Below the pieces are notes generated by a model, which was not told where the DNA came from, did not search any database, and saw only the letters and a program-made list of their open reading frames with translations. A DNA stretch of 53,764 nucleotides. It comes from Chloroflexota bacterium. Its GTDB lineage: Bacteria; Chloroflexota; UBA6077; SHYK01. The stretch is from contig DASRDP010000006.1 in the NCBI GenBank assembly GCA_035652535.1, positions 1 to 53,764 on the forward strand. Reading direction: 5' to 3'. This document shows positions 18,259-27,788 of the stretch, in pieces (position 1 is the stretch's first letter; the number at the start of each line of letters is the position of its first letter). The translations under genes were made by a program, and so were the position numbers.

Positions 18259-19584
18259 CTATCGAAAGAGTCCGGCGATGTTCTTCGGGAGCTTCCCCCC
18301 GGCCATCGCCTTCATCATCTGCTGCGCCTGGCGGAACTGTCCAAGGAGCTGGTTCACGTCCGCGGGCGTCATTCCGCTCCCGCGAGCGATGCGGCGGCGC
18401 CGGCTGCCGCCGATGATCTCTGGATGATGCCGTTCGTCCGGCGTCATCGAGAGGATGATCGCCTCGATCTGCTTCAAGTCGGACTCGTTCAACGAGGCGT
18501 CCCCGGCCTGCTTCATGAGGCGAGACATGCCGGGAATCATCTCCATGATTTGGCTGAGCGGTCCCATTCGCTTCAGCTGGCGCATTTGCTCCAGGAAATC
18601 TTCGAGGTCGAAGGTGGCCGCCCGCATCTTCTTTTGCAGCTCTTGGACGCGTTGCTGGTCGAATGTTTCCTGCGCCCGCTCGATGAGGGAAAGCACGTCG
18701 CCCATGCCGAGAATCCGCGACGCCATGCGGTCCGGGTGGAATTGCTCGAGCGCATCCGTCCGCTCGCCGACGCCCACGAACTTGATCGGCACGCCCGTTA
18801 CCTGGCGGACCGAGAGCGCGGCACCGCCGCGCGTGTCCCCGTCGAGCTTCGTGAGGATCAGGCCGGTAAGTCCGACCCGTTGCTGAAACTCCTCCGCAAC
18901 CTTGACCGCGTCCTGGCCGGTCATCGCGTCGGCGACGAGGAGTACCTCGGTGGGCGGAGTGCGCCGCTTGATCTCCGCCAGCTCGTCCATCAGCTCGTCG
19001 TCCACGTGCAGCCGCCCTGCCGTATCGAGGATGACCGGGTTCTGGCCGAGACTCCGCGCCTCGCGGAGCGCGGCCGTGCAGACGTCGGGCGGGGACGCGC
19101 CAGCCTGTGTGAAGACGGGAATTTCGGTCTGCTTGCCGAGAATCTGAAGCTGGCTGATGGCGGCGGGACGATAGGGATCCGCTGCGACGAGCAGCGGCTG
19201 GTTCCCCTGTTTGCGGAGCAGGACCGCGAGCTTCGCAGCGGTCGTGGTCTTTCCCGATCCCTGCAGGCCAACGAGCATGATGACGGTCGGAGGCGCCGAA
19301 GCGTGAGAGAGGCGCGCGGGCTCACCCAGCAGCTCGATCAGCTGCTCGTGCACGATCTTGACGACCTGCTGAGCCGGGGACAGGCTCTGGAGCACCTCGG
19401 CGCCGATGGCGCGCTCCTTCACGCGGGCCACGAAGTCCCGCACGACCCGAAAGTTCACGTCGGCTTCGAGGAGCGCCAGTCGGACCTGCCTCAGCGCCTC
19501 GTCGACGTCTTTCTCGCCGAGCTTGCCCTTCCGTCCGAGCTGATCGAATACGGCCTGGAGCTTCTCAGACAGGCTGTCAAACAT
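18259..19584 (-). CDS. ffh: Signal recognition particle GTPase Ffh
   Basis: Binds signal sequences and 4.5S RNA to target proteins to the membrane. The 441-residue protein has the N domain, a G domain with GLQGSGKTTTAAKLA, DTAGRLHVD and TKLDGDTRGGAA, and the methionine-rich M domain (about 300-441) with the RNA-binding SGMTPADVNQLLGQF segment. It follows ftsY by 36 nt. No SRP RNA gene was recognised in the 250-nt gap downstream. Confidence 0.96.
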   Translation of the reverse strand: MFDSLSEKLQAVFDQLGRKGKLGEKDVDEALRQVRLALLEADVNFRVVRDFVARVKERAIGAEVLQSLSPAQQVVKIVHEQLIELLGEPARLSHASAPPTVIMLVGLQGSGKTTTAAKLAVLLRKQGNQPLLVAADPYRPAAISQLQILGKQTEIPVFTQAGASPPDVCTAALREARSLGQNPVILDTAGRLHVDDELMDELAEIKRRTPPTEVLLVADAMTGQDAVKVAEEFQQRVGLTGLILTKLDGDTRGGAALSVRQVTGVPIKFVGVGERTDALEQFHPDRMASRILGMGDVLSLIERAQETFDQQRVQELQKKMRAATFDLEDFLEQMRQLKRMGPLSQIMEMIPGMSRLMKQAGDASLNESDLKQIEAIILSMTPDERHHPEIIGGSRRRRIARGSGMTPADVNQLLGQFRQAQQMMKAMAGGKLPKNIAGLFR

Positions 19585-19620
19585 TGTGTGCCTCCCACGC
19601 GGGTCCGAGGCGACGCGGCG

Positions 19621-20589
19621 TCACTGGTCCACATCCACCGCGTCGACCGCGAAGAGCGATGCGACGAACGCCTCTGGGTCAAAGGGGCTCAGATCGTCGA
19701 CGCGCTCGCCCGTTCCGATGAAGCGAACGGGCGCGCCCAGCTCGCGAACGATTGAGAACAACACGCCCCCTTTGGCGGTCCCGTCCAGCTTCGTGACCAC
19801 GATTCCGTCCAGCCCGGCCGCCTGGGCGAATGCTCGCGCCTGCAATACGGCATTCTGGCCTGTGGTCGCGTCGAGGACCAGGAGCGAGCGCGCAGGCACG
19901 TTGTGACGATCCACCACGCGACGCACCTTCTTCAGCTCCTCCATGAGATTCGTCTTCGTATGGAGTCGACCCGCCGTATCCACAATCAAGGTGTCGAAAC
20001 CCCGGGCCGTGGCCGCGGCGATGCCGTCGTACACCACGGCGGCCGGGTCAGCGCCGGGCTGCGCCCCGACACATGGAATCTGAATCCGGTCGGCCCACAC
20101 CTCGAGCTGCTCGATCCCGGCAGCGCGAAAGGTGTCGCCTGCCGCGAGCATGACGCGGCGACCCTCGCCGCGCCAGTAGTGCCCGAGCTTCGCGATCGTC
20201 GTCGTCTTGCCGACGCCATTCACACCGATCATCAGGACGACGGTGAGCCCCTCGCTCAGGAGGGGCAGGCTGGCGGTGTCCGTTCGGAGCAGCTCGACGA
20301 GCCGCTCCTGGAGCGCTTCGTTGAGCTGGTCCCCCGTGCGGAACTCGCCCCGTCGGAATCGGCCCCGCATCTCCTGGAGGAGAACGTCGGTCGTGGCCGC
20401 ACCGACATCAGCTCCGATGAGCAGCTCCTCCAGCTCATCCCAAACGTCCTCCGTGACCTCGGTGCGCCGAAGGAGGACGGCGATGCGCCCGAAAAAGCTG
20501 GACCGCGTCTTTCGGACGCCCGCCTCGAGCTTCGGATCCTTCTCTTCCCTGCGAAAAATTCTGCGAAACACGGTCTCCTCGCGCGCCAC
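19621..20589 (-). CDS. ftsY: SRP receptor FtsY
   Basis: GTPase that docks Ffh-ribosome complexes at the membrane. The 322-residue protein lacks the long acidic A domain of E. coli FtsY and has only a short basic lead before the NG domain. The G motifs are GVNGVGKTTTIAKL, DTAGRLHTKTNLMEEL and TKLDGTAKGG, and it closes with FIGTGERVDDLSPFDPEAFV. The start is GTG. It lies 54 nt after smc and before ffh. Confidence 0.96.
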   Translation of the reverse strand: MAREETVFRRIFRREEKDPKLEAGVRKTRSSFFGRIAVLLRRTEVTEDVWDELEELLIGADVGAATTDVLLQEMRGRFRRGEFRTGDQLNEALQERLVELLRTDTASLPLLSEGLTVVLMIGVNGVGKTTTIAKLGHYWRGEGRRVMLAAGDTFRAAGIEQLEVWADRIQIPCVGAQPGADPAAVVYDGIAAATARGFDTLIVDTAGRLHTKTNLMEELKKVRRVVDRHNVPARSLLVLDATTGQNAVLQARAFAQAAGLDGIVVTKLDGTAKGGVLFSIVRELGAPVRFIGTGERVDDLSPFDPEAFVASLFAVDAVDVDQ

Positions 20590-20643
20590 TGCCGGTCGCC
20601 CCGCCGGAGAGCCGACCCGCGGCCGCCATTGTGCATGCGCGCC

Positions 20644-23600
20644 CTATGGGATCGCGGCTTCGAGCCGAATCGAAACCACTTGCGAGATCGCGCCCGGGGT
20701 CATCGTAACCCCGTAGAGGGCGTCCGCCATCTCCATCGTCGCGCGGTTGTGTGTGACGAGGATGAATTGCGTGGACTGTGACATGTCGCGGATCGACGAG
20801 ACGAACCGCTGCACATTGGTCTCATCCAGCGCGGCATCGACTTCATCAAGCATACAGAATGGGCTCGGGTTGACGCTGATAAGGGCCAGGAGGAGCGCGG
20901 CCCCAACGAGGGAGCGCTCGCCCCCGGACAGCGTGGCCATTCGGTGCTGGCGCTTTCCCGGCGGCTGCGCGGCGATGTCGATGCCGCACTGCGTGCTCTC
21001 CGGGTCGCCAATCAAGAGCAGCTCGGCGTCGCCACCGCGGAACAGCTCACGAAACATCTCTTTGAACCGCAGGTTCGTCTCGTCGAACGCGCGCGCGAAG
21101 CGGTCCCGCATCTGCTGGCGGGCTTCCGCCATCCCCTCACGAATAGCCGCTTCCGCCCGATTGAGATCCTCGAGCTGCTCGGTCAGGAACTGATAGCGAT
21201 CCCGCACGACGGCATACTCGGCCAGCACGCCGTAGTCCACCGACCCGATGCTGCGGAGCTCGCGTTGCGCGCGCAGCAGGCGCCGTTCGAGCGTGTCCGA
21301 GTCGAGCGCGCCGAGGTCAGGCCGCCGTGACGTCCCCTGCAGGACGGCGACCGCGTCGACTCCGAGCGCCTCCGCGACGCCGCTCGCCTCTGCCTCGAGC
21401 CGAGCAACGATTCCCCGCGCGTGCTCCGCATCTGCGCCAGCGCTGGCCTGCTCGGCGCGGGCATCTGCAAGCTCTGTCTGCACCGATTCGAATTCGCGGG
21501 CGGTTGCTTCGGCAGCCTCCACGTTCGCGGCTGCGGCCTGGGACTCCGCCGCCAGGTTGGCTTCCTCCGCGGCCACCTTCGCATCCCACGCGGCAATGGA
21601 ATCGTTGAGGCCGTCAAGGCGCAGGCGGAGCACTTCGCCCTCGCGATCAAGTCGGGTCAATTCCGACTGCAGCGTCTGGATGCGCGCTGCCAGTCGATCG
21701 ACCTCGCGCGAATCCCGCTGCACGGCGTCGACCATGCGGGCCAGGCGTTCCTCCGCGAGGGCTCGCTCCACGGACGCGGTCGCGTGGCGATCCATCGCCG
21801 CGCGAAGTCCTTCTTCAGCGCGACCCACCGCCGCCTCGCGATCCCGAAGATCGGCGAGGATCCCTTCCAGCTCGGCCCGAGTGGCCGCCGCCCGCTTCGC
21901 GTTCGCCGCGATGCGCCCCTCGATCTCCGCAGATGCGCCCGACGGATCGAGGCGGGCCAGCCGTTTGCTCTCGGCGTCCAGCTGCCCACGCAGGCTCGTC
22001 AACCCTCCTTCGATCTCCTTCACCCGGGCCACTATCCGAACGCGCTCCGCTTCCTCCGTGCCCATCGCCTCTCGGGTGGCGGCGCCGGCCTCCGAGGTCG
22101 CGCGAAACTCCTCCTCCAGAGCAGCCACCTGTCGGCGGGCATCCGCGATCCGGATGGCCAGCGCGGACTTGCGCTCCTCCAGCTCTACGGCGCGATCGTC
22201 GGCGGCGCGCAGGCCGACGCGGTGCTCGCCGTCCGCGCCGAGACAGTGCCCGTCCGCACTCGCGACGTGGAACGGCACGCGAGGCGCTCCCGCTGAGACC
22301 GCCTCGCGCAGGCGCTGGGCCACAGACCGAGCTTCCGCAAGGGAAGCAACGACGATCGTCGTGCCCAGATACCGCCGGACGAACGCATTCGCGCCGCGCG
22401 CCGTGACGAGGTCAATCGCGAGCTCGTACGGCTGCGCGTCGCCAATGATGCGCGCCACCCAGGCTCGGAAGTCATCCCCATCGGCTGGCTCGTTCGTCGC
22501 AGAATCCGGCACCAGGACCGGTTCGACGTCGGGTCCGCGCTGCCCGTCATCGACGAACCAGGCCGTGTCCTTCGCAGCGACCACCTGGTACTGAGCAGCG
22601 GTCCCGAGGGCCGCCGCGATGGCGCGGCGATACCGGAGCGGCACGTCGACGACGGCAGAGAGCAGACGGGCGCTGGATCCGCGCGGCGCCGTGTTGAGGC
22701 CTGCAATGGCCCGCTCTTCCCCCAACAGGCCGTCGAGCGCCCGCCGCGCCTCTCGGAGGGCCGCGCCGGCGCTCTCGCGCTTCGCGGCATCGCGCGCAGC
22801 GTCGATCCGAGCGCGGGCGATCCTCTCTTCGACGGCCGCCAGGTCAAGCTCCAACGCCTGCCTGCGCGCGTCCGCCTCGCCGATGGCCGCGATGAGCGCA
22901 GCCTGTCGCTCCTCCGCTTCGGCGCGCTGTCCCGCCGATGCCGCCAGGCCTTCGAGTCGCGCACGAAGCTGGAAGTCTTCCCGTTCGATCGCCACCAGCG
23001 CAGCTTGGCTGCGCTGCGCGGCCGCCTGCACCCTGGATGCAAGGGAGCGAGCCTCATCGAGGTAGGCGCGGGCCTCGCGCACATCGTGGTCGTCGGCCGC
23101 CACTGGCGTCGCCGTCTGCGAGTCTTTCAGCGAGGCGCTGCTGCGCTCCAAGGCAGCCTTCGCGGCGGCGTGCTCCGCTTCCGCGTCGGCCAGCTCGAGG
23201 CGGAGCGCACTGGACCGAGTCTCCACGCTCTGGAGCCGCTCGGCCACGGCCGCCCGCTCCAGGCGCTCCTTCTCTCGTCGGGCGCGATGGTCCTGAAGCG
23301 CGACGCTGGCCGCTGCCATGCGTTGACGAGCGGCCGCCGCCTCGCCGTGAAGGGCCGCGCGTCGTCGATCGATCTCGCCCAGGGTCGCACGCAGCTCCTC
23401 GGCCCGCGCGCTGAGCGCGCGACCGCGGCGCTCTGCCTCCGCCAGCCGCTCTCTGCCCTCGGGCAGCGCGCGCCCGTACCATGCGACGGCGAGCTGCTCC
23501 ACCTCGTCCCGAACGTCGCGATGCCGCTGGGCCCGGTCCGCTTGCACCCGCAAACGGTCGAGCTGCGGCCGAACTTCGGCCGTGACGGCGGAGATGCGAA

Positions 23601-24165
23601 GCGCGTTCTGCTGCGTTTGGAGGAGATCGCTCTCGATCTCCGCTAGCCGCGCTTCAAAGCGCCGGATGTCCGCGGCGTCGGCGATGAGGGCCCGGCGCTC
23701 CTGCGGCCGCTGAAGCGCGAGCTGGTCGATGGCGCCCTGGCCCACCACGCAATAGGAGTCCGGTCCTAGTCCGGCCTGACCCGCGACGTCCAGCACGTCG
23801 CGAAGCCGCGTCCGCCGGCGGTTCAACAGGTACTCGGTTTCGCCGGAGCGATAAAGCCGTCGAGCAGCCGAGATCTCGGCGAGGTCGATCGCCACGCGGC
23901 GGTCGGTATTGTCGAGGACCAGGGTAACCTCGGCCATCCCAAGCGGGCGGCGCATCGCGCTGCCGGCAAAGATGACGTCCTCGCTCTTGGTTCCCCTGAT
24001 GGCTCGCGCGCTCTGCTCGCCAAGAACCCAGCGGACTGCGTCTACGATGTTGCTCTTCCCGCTTCCGTTCGGCCCGACGATCGCGGTCAGACCGGGGCCC
24101 AGCTCGATGCGCACGGTCTGCGCGAAGCTCTTGAAGCCGGTCATCTCCAGCTGCTTCAGGAACAC
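20644..24165 (-). CDS. smc: Chromosome segregation protein SMC
   Basis: Condensin ATPase. With the GTG at 24165 (reads VFLKQLEMTGFKSF, with CGGAAG upstream) it has 1173 residues, the normal length. The N-terminal head has Walker A GPNGSGKS (31-38). A long coiled coil (about 165-500) leads to the hinge (about 510-660, with NTAPRGSSARLLSAVVDVPLRY), and a second coil (about 670-1010) follows. The C-terminal head has the signature LSGGERSLVGAALL and Walker B FCMLDEVDAALDETN. The frame is open into rnc, but that extension is unlike SMC. It is flanked by rnc and ftsY, the classical order. Confidence 0.97.
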   Translation of the reverse strand: MFLKQLEMTGFKSFAQTVRIELGPGLTAIVGPNGSGKSNIVDAVRWVLGEQSARAIRGTKSEDVIFAGSAMRRPLGMAEVTLVLDNTDRRVAIDLAEISAARRLYRSGETEYLLNRRRTRLRDVLDVAGQAGLGPDSYCVVGQGAIDQLALQRPQERRALIADAADIRRFEARLAEIESDLLQTQQNALRISAVTAEVRPQLDRLRVQADRAQRHRDVRDEVEQLAVAWYGRALPEGRERLAEAERRGRALSARAEELRATLGEIDRRRAALHGEAAAARQRMAAASVALQDHRARREKERLERAAVAERLQSVETRSSALRLELADAEAEHAAAKAALERSSASLKDSQTATPVAADDHDVREARAYLDEARSLASRVQAAAQRSQAALVAIEREDFQLRARLEGLAASAGQRAEAEERQAALIAAIGEADARRQALELDLAAVEERIARARIDAARDAAKRESAGAALREARRALDGLLGEERAIAGLNTAPRGSSARLLSAVVDVPLRYRRAIAAALGTAAQYQVVAAKDTAWFVDDGQRGPDVEPVLVPDSATNEPADGDDFRAWVARIIGDAQPYELAIDLVTARGANAFVRRYLGTTIVVASLAEARSVAQRLREAVSAGAPRVPFHVASADGHCLGADGEHRVGLRAADDRAVELEERKSALAIRIADARRQVAALEEEFRATSEAGAATREAMGTEEAERVRIVARVKEIEGGLTSLRGQLDAESKRLARLDPSGASAEIEGRIAANAKRAAATRAELEGILADLRDREAAVGRAEEGLRAAMDRHATASVERALAEERLARMVDAVQRDSREVDRLAARIQTLQSELTRLDREGEVLRLRLDGLNDSIAAWDAKVAAEEANLAAESQAAAANVEAAEATAREFESVQTELADARAEQASAGADAEHARGIVARLEAEASGVAEALGVDAVAVLQGTSRRPDLGALDSDTLERRLLRAQRELRSIGSVDYGVLAEYAVVRDRYQFLTEQLEDLNRAEAAIREGMAEARQQMRDRFARAFDETNLRFKEMFRELFRGGDAELLLIGDPESTQCGIDIAAQPPGKRQHRMATLSGGERSLVGAALLLALISVNPSPFCMLDEVDAALDETNVQRFVSSIRDMSQSTQFILVTHNRATMEMADALYGVTMTPGAISQVVSIRLEAAIP

Positions 24166-24211
24166 GAACGACTTCCGAGCACGGACCTGGAACCCGCAAA
24201 GGAGAGGGAGG

Positions 24212-24901
24212 TCACGACGCGGATTCTTCCAGCATCTCGAGCGCTCGCGCGGCGGCCTGCTGCTCGGCCGCTTGCTTGGACGAGCCCGAGCCAATAGCGG
24301 AAATTCCATCGTCGGTGGAGACCTGGACGGTGAACCGCGGTCGGTGCTCCGGCCCTTCCACCTGCAAAACGACGTAGGCGGGGAGGGCGCCCCGGCGCGC
24401 TTGAATCCGAAATTGCAGCTCGGACTTGGGATCGAGAGCGCGCCGAGACGGTGAGAGTCCCGGAATCGCCCGTTCCACGAACGGACGGATCACCGCCACG
24501 GCAGCCGCGTAGCCCAGATCGACGTAGACGGCGCCGATCACCGCCTCCAGCACGCTGGCGAGCAGGGCGTCGCGCTCCCGCCCCCCTCGCTCCTCCTCAC
24601 CACGTCCCATCCTGATGTGGGCCGCCAGGCCCAGGCTCCGCCCCCAGGCCGCGAGACTGGACTGCCGGACCAGCGTGGCGCGCATGTTGGTCAGCGAGCC
24701 TTCCGGCTCCTCCGGGAACGAACGGTAGAGGAGATCAGCCACGGCCGCGCCAAGCACGGCGTCGCCCAGGAACTCGAGGCGCTCGTTGTCGGCGGCGCTC
24801 AGCCCCTCGTTTACAGCGGACTTGTGGGTCAGTGCCAGATCGAGGAGCGAGCCGTCCCGAAACCGAACGCCGAGTCGCTCTTCCAGGGCAGAGCGATCCA
24901 T
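24212..24901 (-). CDS. rnc: Ribonuclease III
   Basis: Cuts double-stranded RNA in rRNA and mRNA processing. The protein has the catalytic signature NERLEFLGDAVLG, the second acidic site in LLASVLEAVIGAVYVDLG, and a C-terminal double-stranded RNA-binding domain (DPKSELQFRIQARRG to SSKQAAEQQAAARALEML). Two starts are possible: ATG at 24901 (229 aa, MDRSALEERLG) and TTG at 24949 (245 aa), which overlaps the tldE stop in a TTGA. ATG is chosen; neither has a strong ribosome-binding site. Confidence 0.95.
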   Translation of the reverse strand: MDRSALEERLGVRFRDGSLLDLALTHKSAVNEGLSAADNERLEFLGDAVLGAAVADLLYRSFPEEPEGSLTNMRATLVRQSSLAAWGRSLGLAAHIRMGRGEEERGGRERDALLASVLEAVIGAVYVDLGYAAAVAVIRPFVERAIPGLSPSRRALDPKSELQFRIQARRGALPAYVVLQVEGPEHRPRFTVQVSTDDGISAIGSGSSKQAAEQQAAARALEMLEESAS

Positions 24902-24945
24902 GGCGTCAAGCGTACCTTGCGCGGCGAGACGTTGGCGCGCCGTCG

Positions 24946-26283
24946 TCAAAACTGTGTCGCACTTGAGAAGTGGAACTCCGCGATCCGAAGCGCGGGCACC
25001 CGCGTGCCGCCCGCCTCATCCTGCAGCATCACCGCTTCGCGGCCGATCGTCTCCACGCATGACAAGGCCGCGAGGACGCTCTGCGTGAAGCGAAGATTGC
25101 GGATGGGTTGCGAGATCTCCCCATTCTCGATGAGGAAGGTGCCGTCGCGCGTCATCCCCGTCAGGATGGTCCGAGTCGGGTGCACGACATTGACGTAGTG
25201 GAATCGCGTGACCCAGATGCCCCGGTCGATCCCTCGGAGCAGCGACGCCTGGTCCGCGTCCCCTGTCGCGAGGAACATATTGAGCGGGACAGGTCCGTAC
25301 GTGTTGGGCGCAGGGAGGGCGTGCCCCGTGGACTCTTTGCCCTCCTTGCCCGCGGTGTACGTGTCGTATACGACACCCCGCGCGATCCCCCGCTCGAAAA
25401 AGTCCACGCGCCTCTTGGGGACGCCCTCGAAATCGAAGGGGATCGGGACGCCCGTCGGGTCGATGCCGTCATCCCACAGGCTAATGTTCTCGCCCACGAT
25501 CCGCTCGCCGAAGTGGCCGTTCATGAAGCTGCGGCCCTCCTGGACCGCCAGGGCGCCCAGGCCCATGTACGCGAGGTAATCGATCATTGTGCCGACCGCG
25601 TAAGGCTCCAGCACGACGCGGTACGCGCCCGGATCGAGCGGGACTGGGGCGCGGCTCTGAAGCGCCTTCGCAACAGCCTCCTGCGCGACAGCATCGACGT
25701 CGATGGCGCTCGCATCGACCCCCGTTCGCTCCGCGTATCCCGAGCTGTCCTCTCCCATGATCACCGATTTCAGGGACGCGTGGGTGCGTGGCGCATAGGC
25801 CCACACGCCGTGGGAATTCGCCACCGCGATCTCCATCGTCTCAGTGCTCCACGCGCCGGACGCGTTCAGCCCGTGTGCCAGGGCGCAATCGCAGATCGCC
25901 TTCACATCACGGGCGCGGCGCTCGGGCGAGTAGTCCGCGGTCGCCGACGAAAAGGCAAGAGCGGGAGGGATCGGCCGCGGTTTGGGGAGTCCGCGGAACT
26001 CCGGATCCTCCGGGGCAAAGCGCGCCGCGTCCACCGCGCGAGCCACCGTCGCGACGATCGCGCGATCGTCGAGCTGGTTTGTGGATGCGACGCCGGTTCG
26101 CAAGCCGACGATGGCGCGCACCCGAATCTCCACCGTTGAGTCCCAAACGTTCTGGTGAACGGTCGAATTGGCGAAGCGGGTGAGGGCGCTCTCCTGGGAA
26201 GTGATGACGACTTCGGTCTCATTCGCCGCCGACGAATCGATGGCCGAGGCTGCTATCCGTTGGAGGCGGTCCTCACCAAGCAT
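24946..26283 (-). CDS. tldE: TldE/PmbA-type subunit of the TldD/TldE protease
   Basis: Partner of TldD in a heterodimeric metalloprotease that degrades or trims unfolded peptides and some ribosomally made peptide products. The 445-residue protein has the PmbA/TldE fold and lacks the HExxxH zinc motif, as expected for the non-catalytic subunit. Recognisable parts are the GVWAYAPRTHASLKSVIMGED strand region and the C-terminal VRNL-like segment IRNLRFTQSVLAALSCVE. It lies 18 nt after tldD and reaches the upstream edge of rnc. Confidence 0.88.
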   Translation of the reverse strand: MLGEDRLQRIAASAIDSSAANETEVVITSQESALTRFANSTVHQNVWDSTVEIRVRAIVGLRTGVASTNQLDDRAIVATVARAVDAARFAPEDPEFRGLPKPRPIPPALAFSSATADYSPERRARDVKAICDCALAHGLNASGAWSTETMEIAVANSHGVWAYAPRTHASLKSVIMGEDSSGYAERTGVDASAIDVDAVAQEAVAKALQSRAPVPLDPGAYRVVLEPYAVGTMIDYLAYMGLGALAVQEGRSFMNGHFGERIVGENISLWDDGIDPTGVPIPFDFEGVPKRRVDFFERGIARGVVYDTYTAGKEGKESTGHALPAPNTYGPVPLNMFLATGDADQASLLRGIDRGIWVTRFHYVNVVHPTRTILTGMTRDGTFLIENGEISQPIRNLRFTQSVLAALSCVETIGREAVMLQDEAGGTRVPALRIAEFHFSSATQF

Positions 26284-26301
26284 TCCAGTCCATCCGTGTG
26301 C

Positions 26302-27732
26302 TCACGCGATTCCCACCCGAACGCCCCGGAATCGCGAGGCGGCGGCCCCGTGCCCGACGTGCATGGCCTGGGAGGGCTGACCCTTGCCGCAGTTCGTCAC
26401 GCCCCACATCTGCCATTCGCGGCACACCGCGTCGCACGAGCGCCAGAACTCTGGGGTGATACCGCCGTAGGTGGCGTTTCGGTACAGTCGTCCCAGCTTT
26501 CCCCCCACGATCTCCCACGCGGCTTCGGTGCCGAATTGGAAGTTCAGCCGCTTGTCGTCGATGCTCCAGCTCCGATTCGTCGACAGGTAGAGGCCGCGGT
26601 CGGTGTCCGCGATCAAATCGTCGAGCGCCCATGGGCCGGGAAGGAGATTGATGTTCGTCATGCGAATGATGGGCAAACGGCTCCAGTCCTGCGCACGGAC
26701 CGTGCCGTTGCTCGGCTTCCCGAAGCGCGCCGCCGTTTCGCGCGACGTGAGGTAATCGACGAAACGGCCGTGGTCGACGATTGGGGTGACCGTGGCCGGG
26801 ACACCCTCGTCGTCCCAGCCGAACGTACCCATTCCACCGGGGACCGTCGCATCCGCGACGATGGTCACGTGCTCGGAGCCATACTGGAAGCCAATTCGAT
26901 CGGGAGTGAGGAAGCTGGTGCCGGCGTAGGCCGCTTCCATCCCGAGCACGCGGTCCAGCTCCACCGCGTGTCCGCACGATTCGTGGACTTGGAGCGCCAT
27001 CTGGGTCGGATCGATGATCACCGTGGTCACGTCGGAGGGACACTGGGGGGCTGAAAGGAGCGCTACCGCCTCCTCGGCGATGCGAGGGGCGTTCTCCACG
27101 AGCCGCATGCGCTGCACCAGCTCCCAACCGCCGCACCCCTGGTGCCGTCCGAAGCTATTGGGAAACGAGCGAGTCTGCACCTCGCCATCACCGACCGCCA
27201 TCGCAACGATGCCGGCGCCCGTCTCCACCAGCTCCTGCTCCACGTCGCTGCCCTCGGTGCTCGCGAAGATCTTGCGCACGCGCTGGCATTCGAGCGACCC
27301 CTCCGCGACCGACACGCCCGCGACCCGGCGCATCTCGGCATCCGCCTGAAGGAGAAGCGCAACCTTGGCGTCGACGGGGATGGAGAAGGGGTCTTGCTCC
27401 ACAGGAGTTCGATAGGAGCCGCGGGAGACGACCGGCGGGCCGAGATCCACGTCGCTTCGCTTGGCGAGCGCGCTGGCCCGGGCGATCTCCACGGCCAGCG
27501 CGGCGATGCGATCCACCTCTGTCGCGCTCAATACGGCGCTGGCGGCGAAGCCCCACGCGCCATCGGCGAGGACGCGCACACCGAAACCCTGGCCTTCCTC
27601 GGACAGGAGCGCTTCGACGACGCCGTTCTTGACGCCGATGGACTCGACGCGCCGCTCATCGATGCGCACGTCGGCGTACGTCGCGCCTCGCAAGGTCGCG
27701 ACGTCGAGGGCGCGCCGCGCGAAATCACGCAC
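26302..27732 (-). CDS. tldD: TldD-type catalytic metalloprotease subunit
   Basis: Catalytic half of the TldD/TldE complex. The zinc motif H250-E-S-C-G-H255 is present, as is the C-terminal cysteine in TNCGKGQPSQAMHVGHG that helps bind metal in E. coli TldD. The GTG at 27732 is preceded by a strong GGGAGG five to six bases away and gives 476 residues, the usual length; an ATT/ATG-type extension to 27771 is less likely. A TATGAT hexamer (27767-27772, minus) may be its -10. It heads the tldD-tldE-rnc-smc-ftsY-ffh series. Confidence 0.92.
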   Translation of the reverse strand: MRDFARRALDVATLRGATYADVRIDERRVESIGVKNGVVEALLSEEGQGFGVRVLADGAWGFAASAVLSATEVDRIAALAVEIARASALAKRSDVDLGPPVVSRGSYRTPVEQDPFSIPVDAKVALLLQADAEMRRVAGVSVAEGSLECQRVRKIFASTEGSDVEQELVETGAGIVAMAVGDGEVQTRSFPNSFGRHQGCGGWELVQRMRLVENAPRIAEEAVALLSAPQCPSDVTTVIIDPTQMALQVHESCGHAVELDRVLGMEAAYAGTSFLTPDRIGFQYGSEHVTIVADATVPGGMGTFGWDDEGVPATVTPIVDHGRFVDYLTSRETAARFGKPSNGTVRAQDWSRLPIIRMTNINLLPGPWALDDLIADTDRGLYLSTNRSWSIDDKRLNFQFGTEAAWEIVGGKLGRLYRNATYGGITPEFWRSCDAVCREWQMWGVTNCGKGQPSQAMHVGHGAAASRFRGVRVGIA

Positions 27733-27788
27733 GAATGCCTCCCGAGAACGTCTGGTGAATGCCACTATCATAGCTGGAGTGAGCTACC

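Noticed and set aside
21248-22594. Ser/Arg-rich plus-strand open frame opposite smc
   Set aside because: The composition (almost only S, R, A, P) is typical of the complement of an alanine/glutamate-rich coiled coil; no ribosome-binding site or domain.
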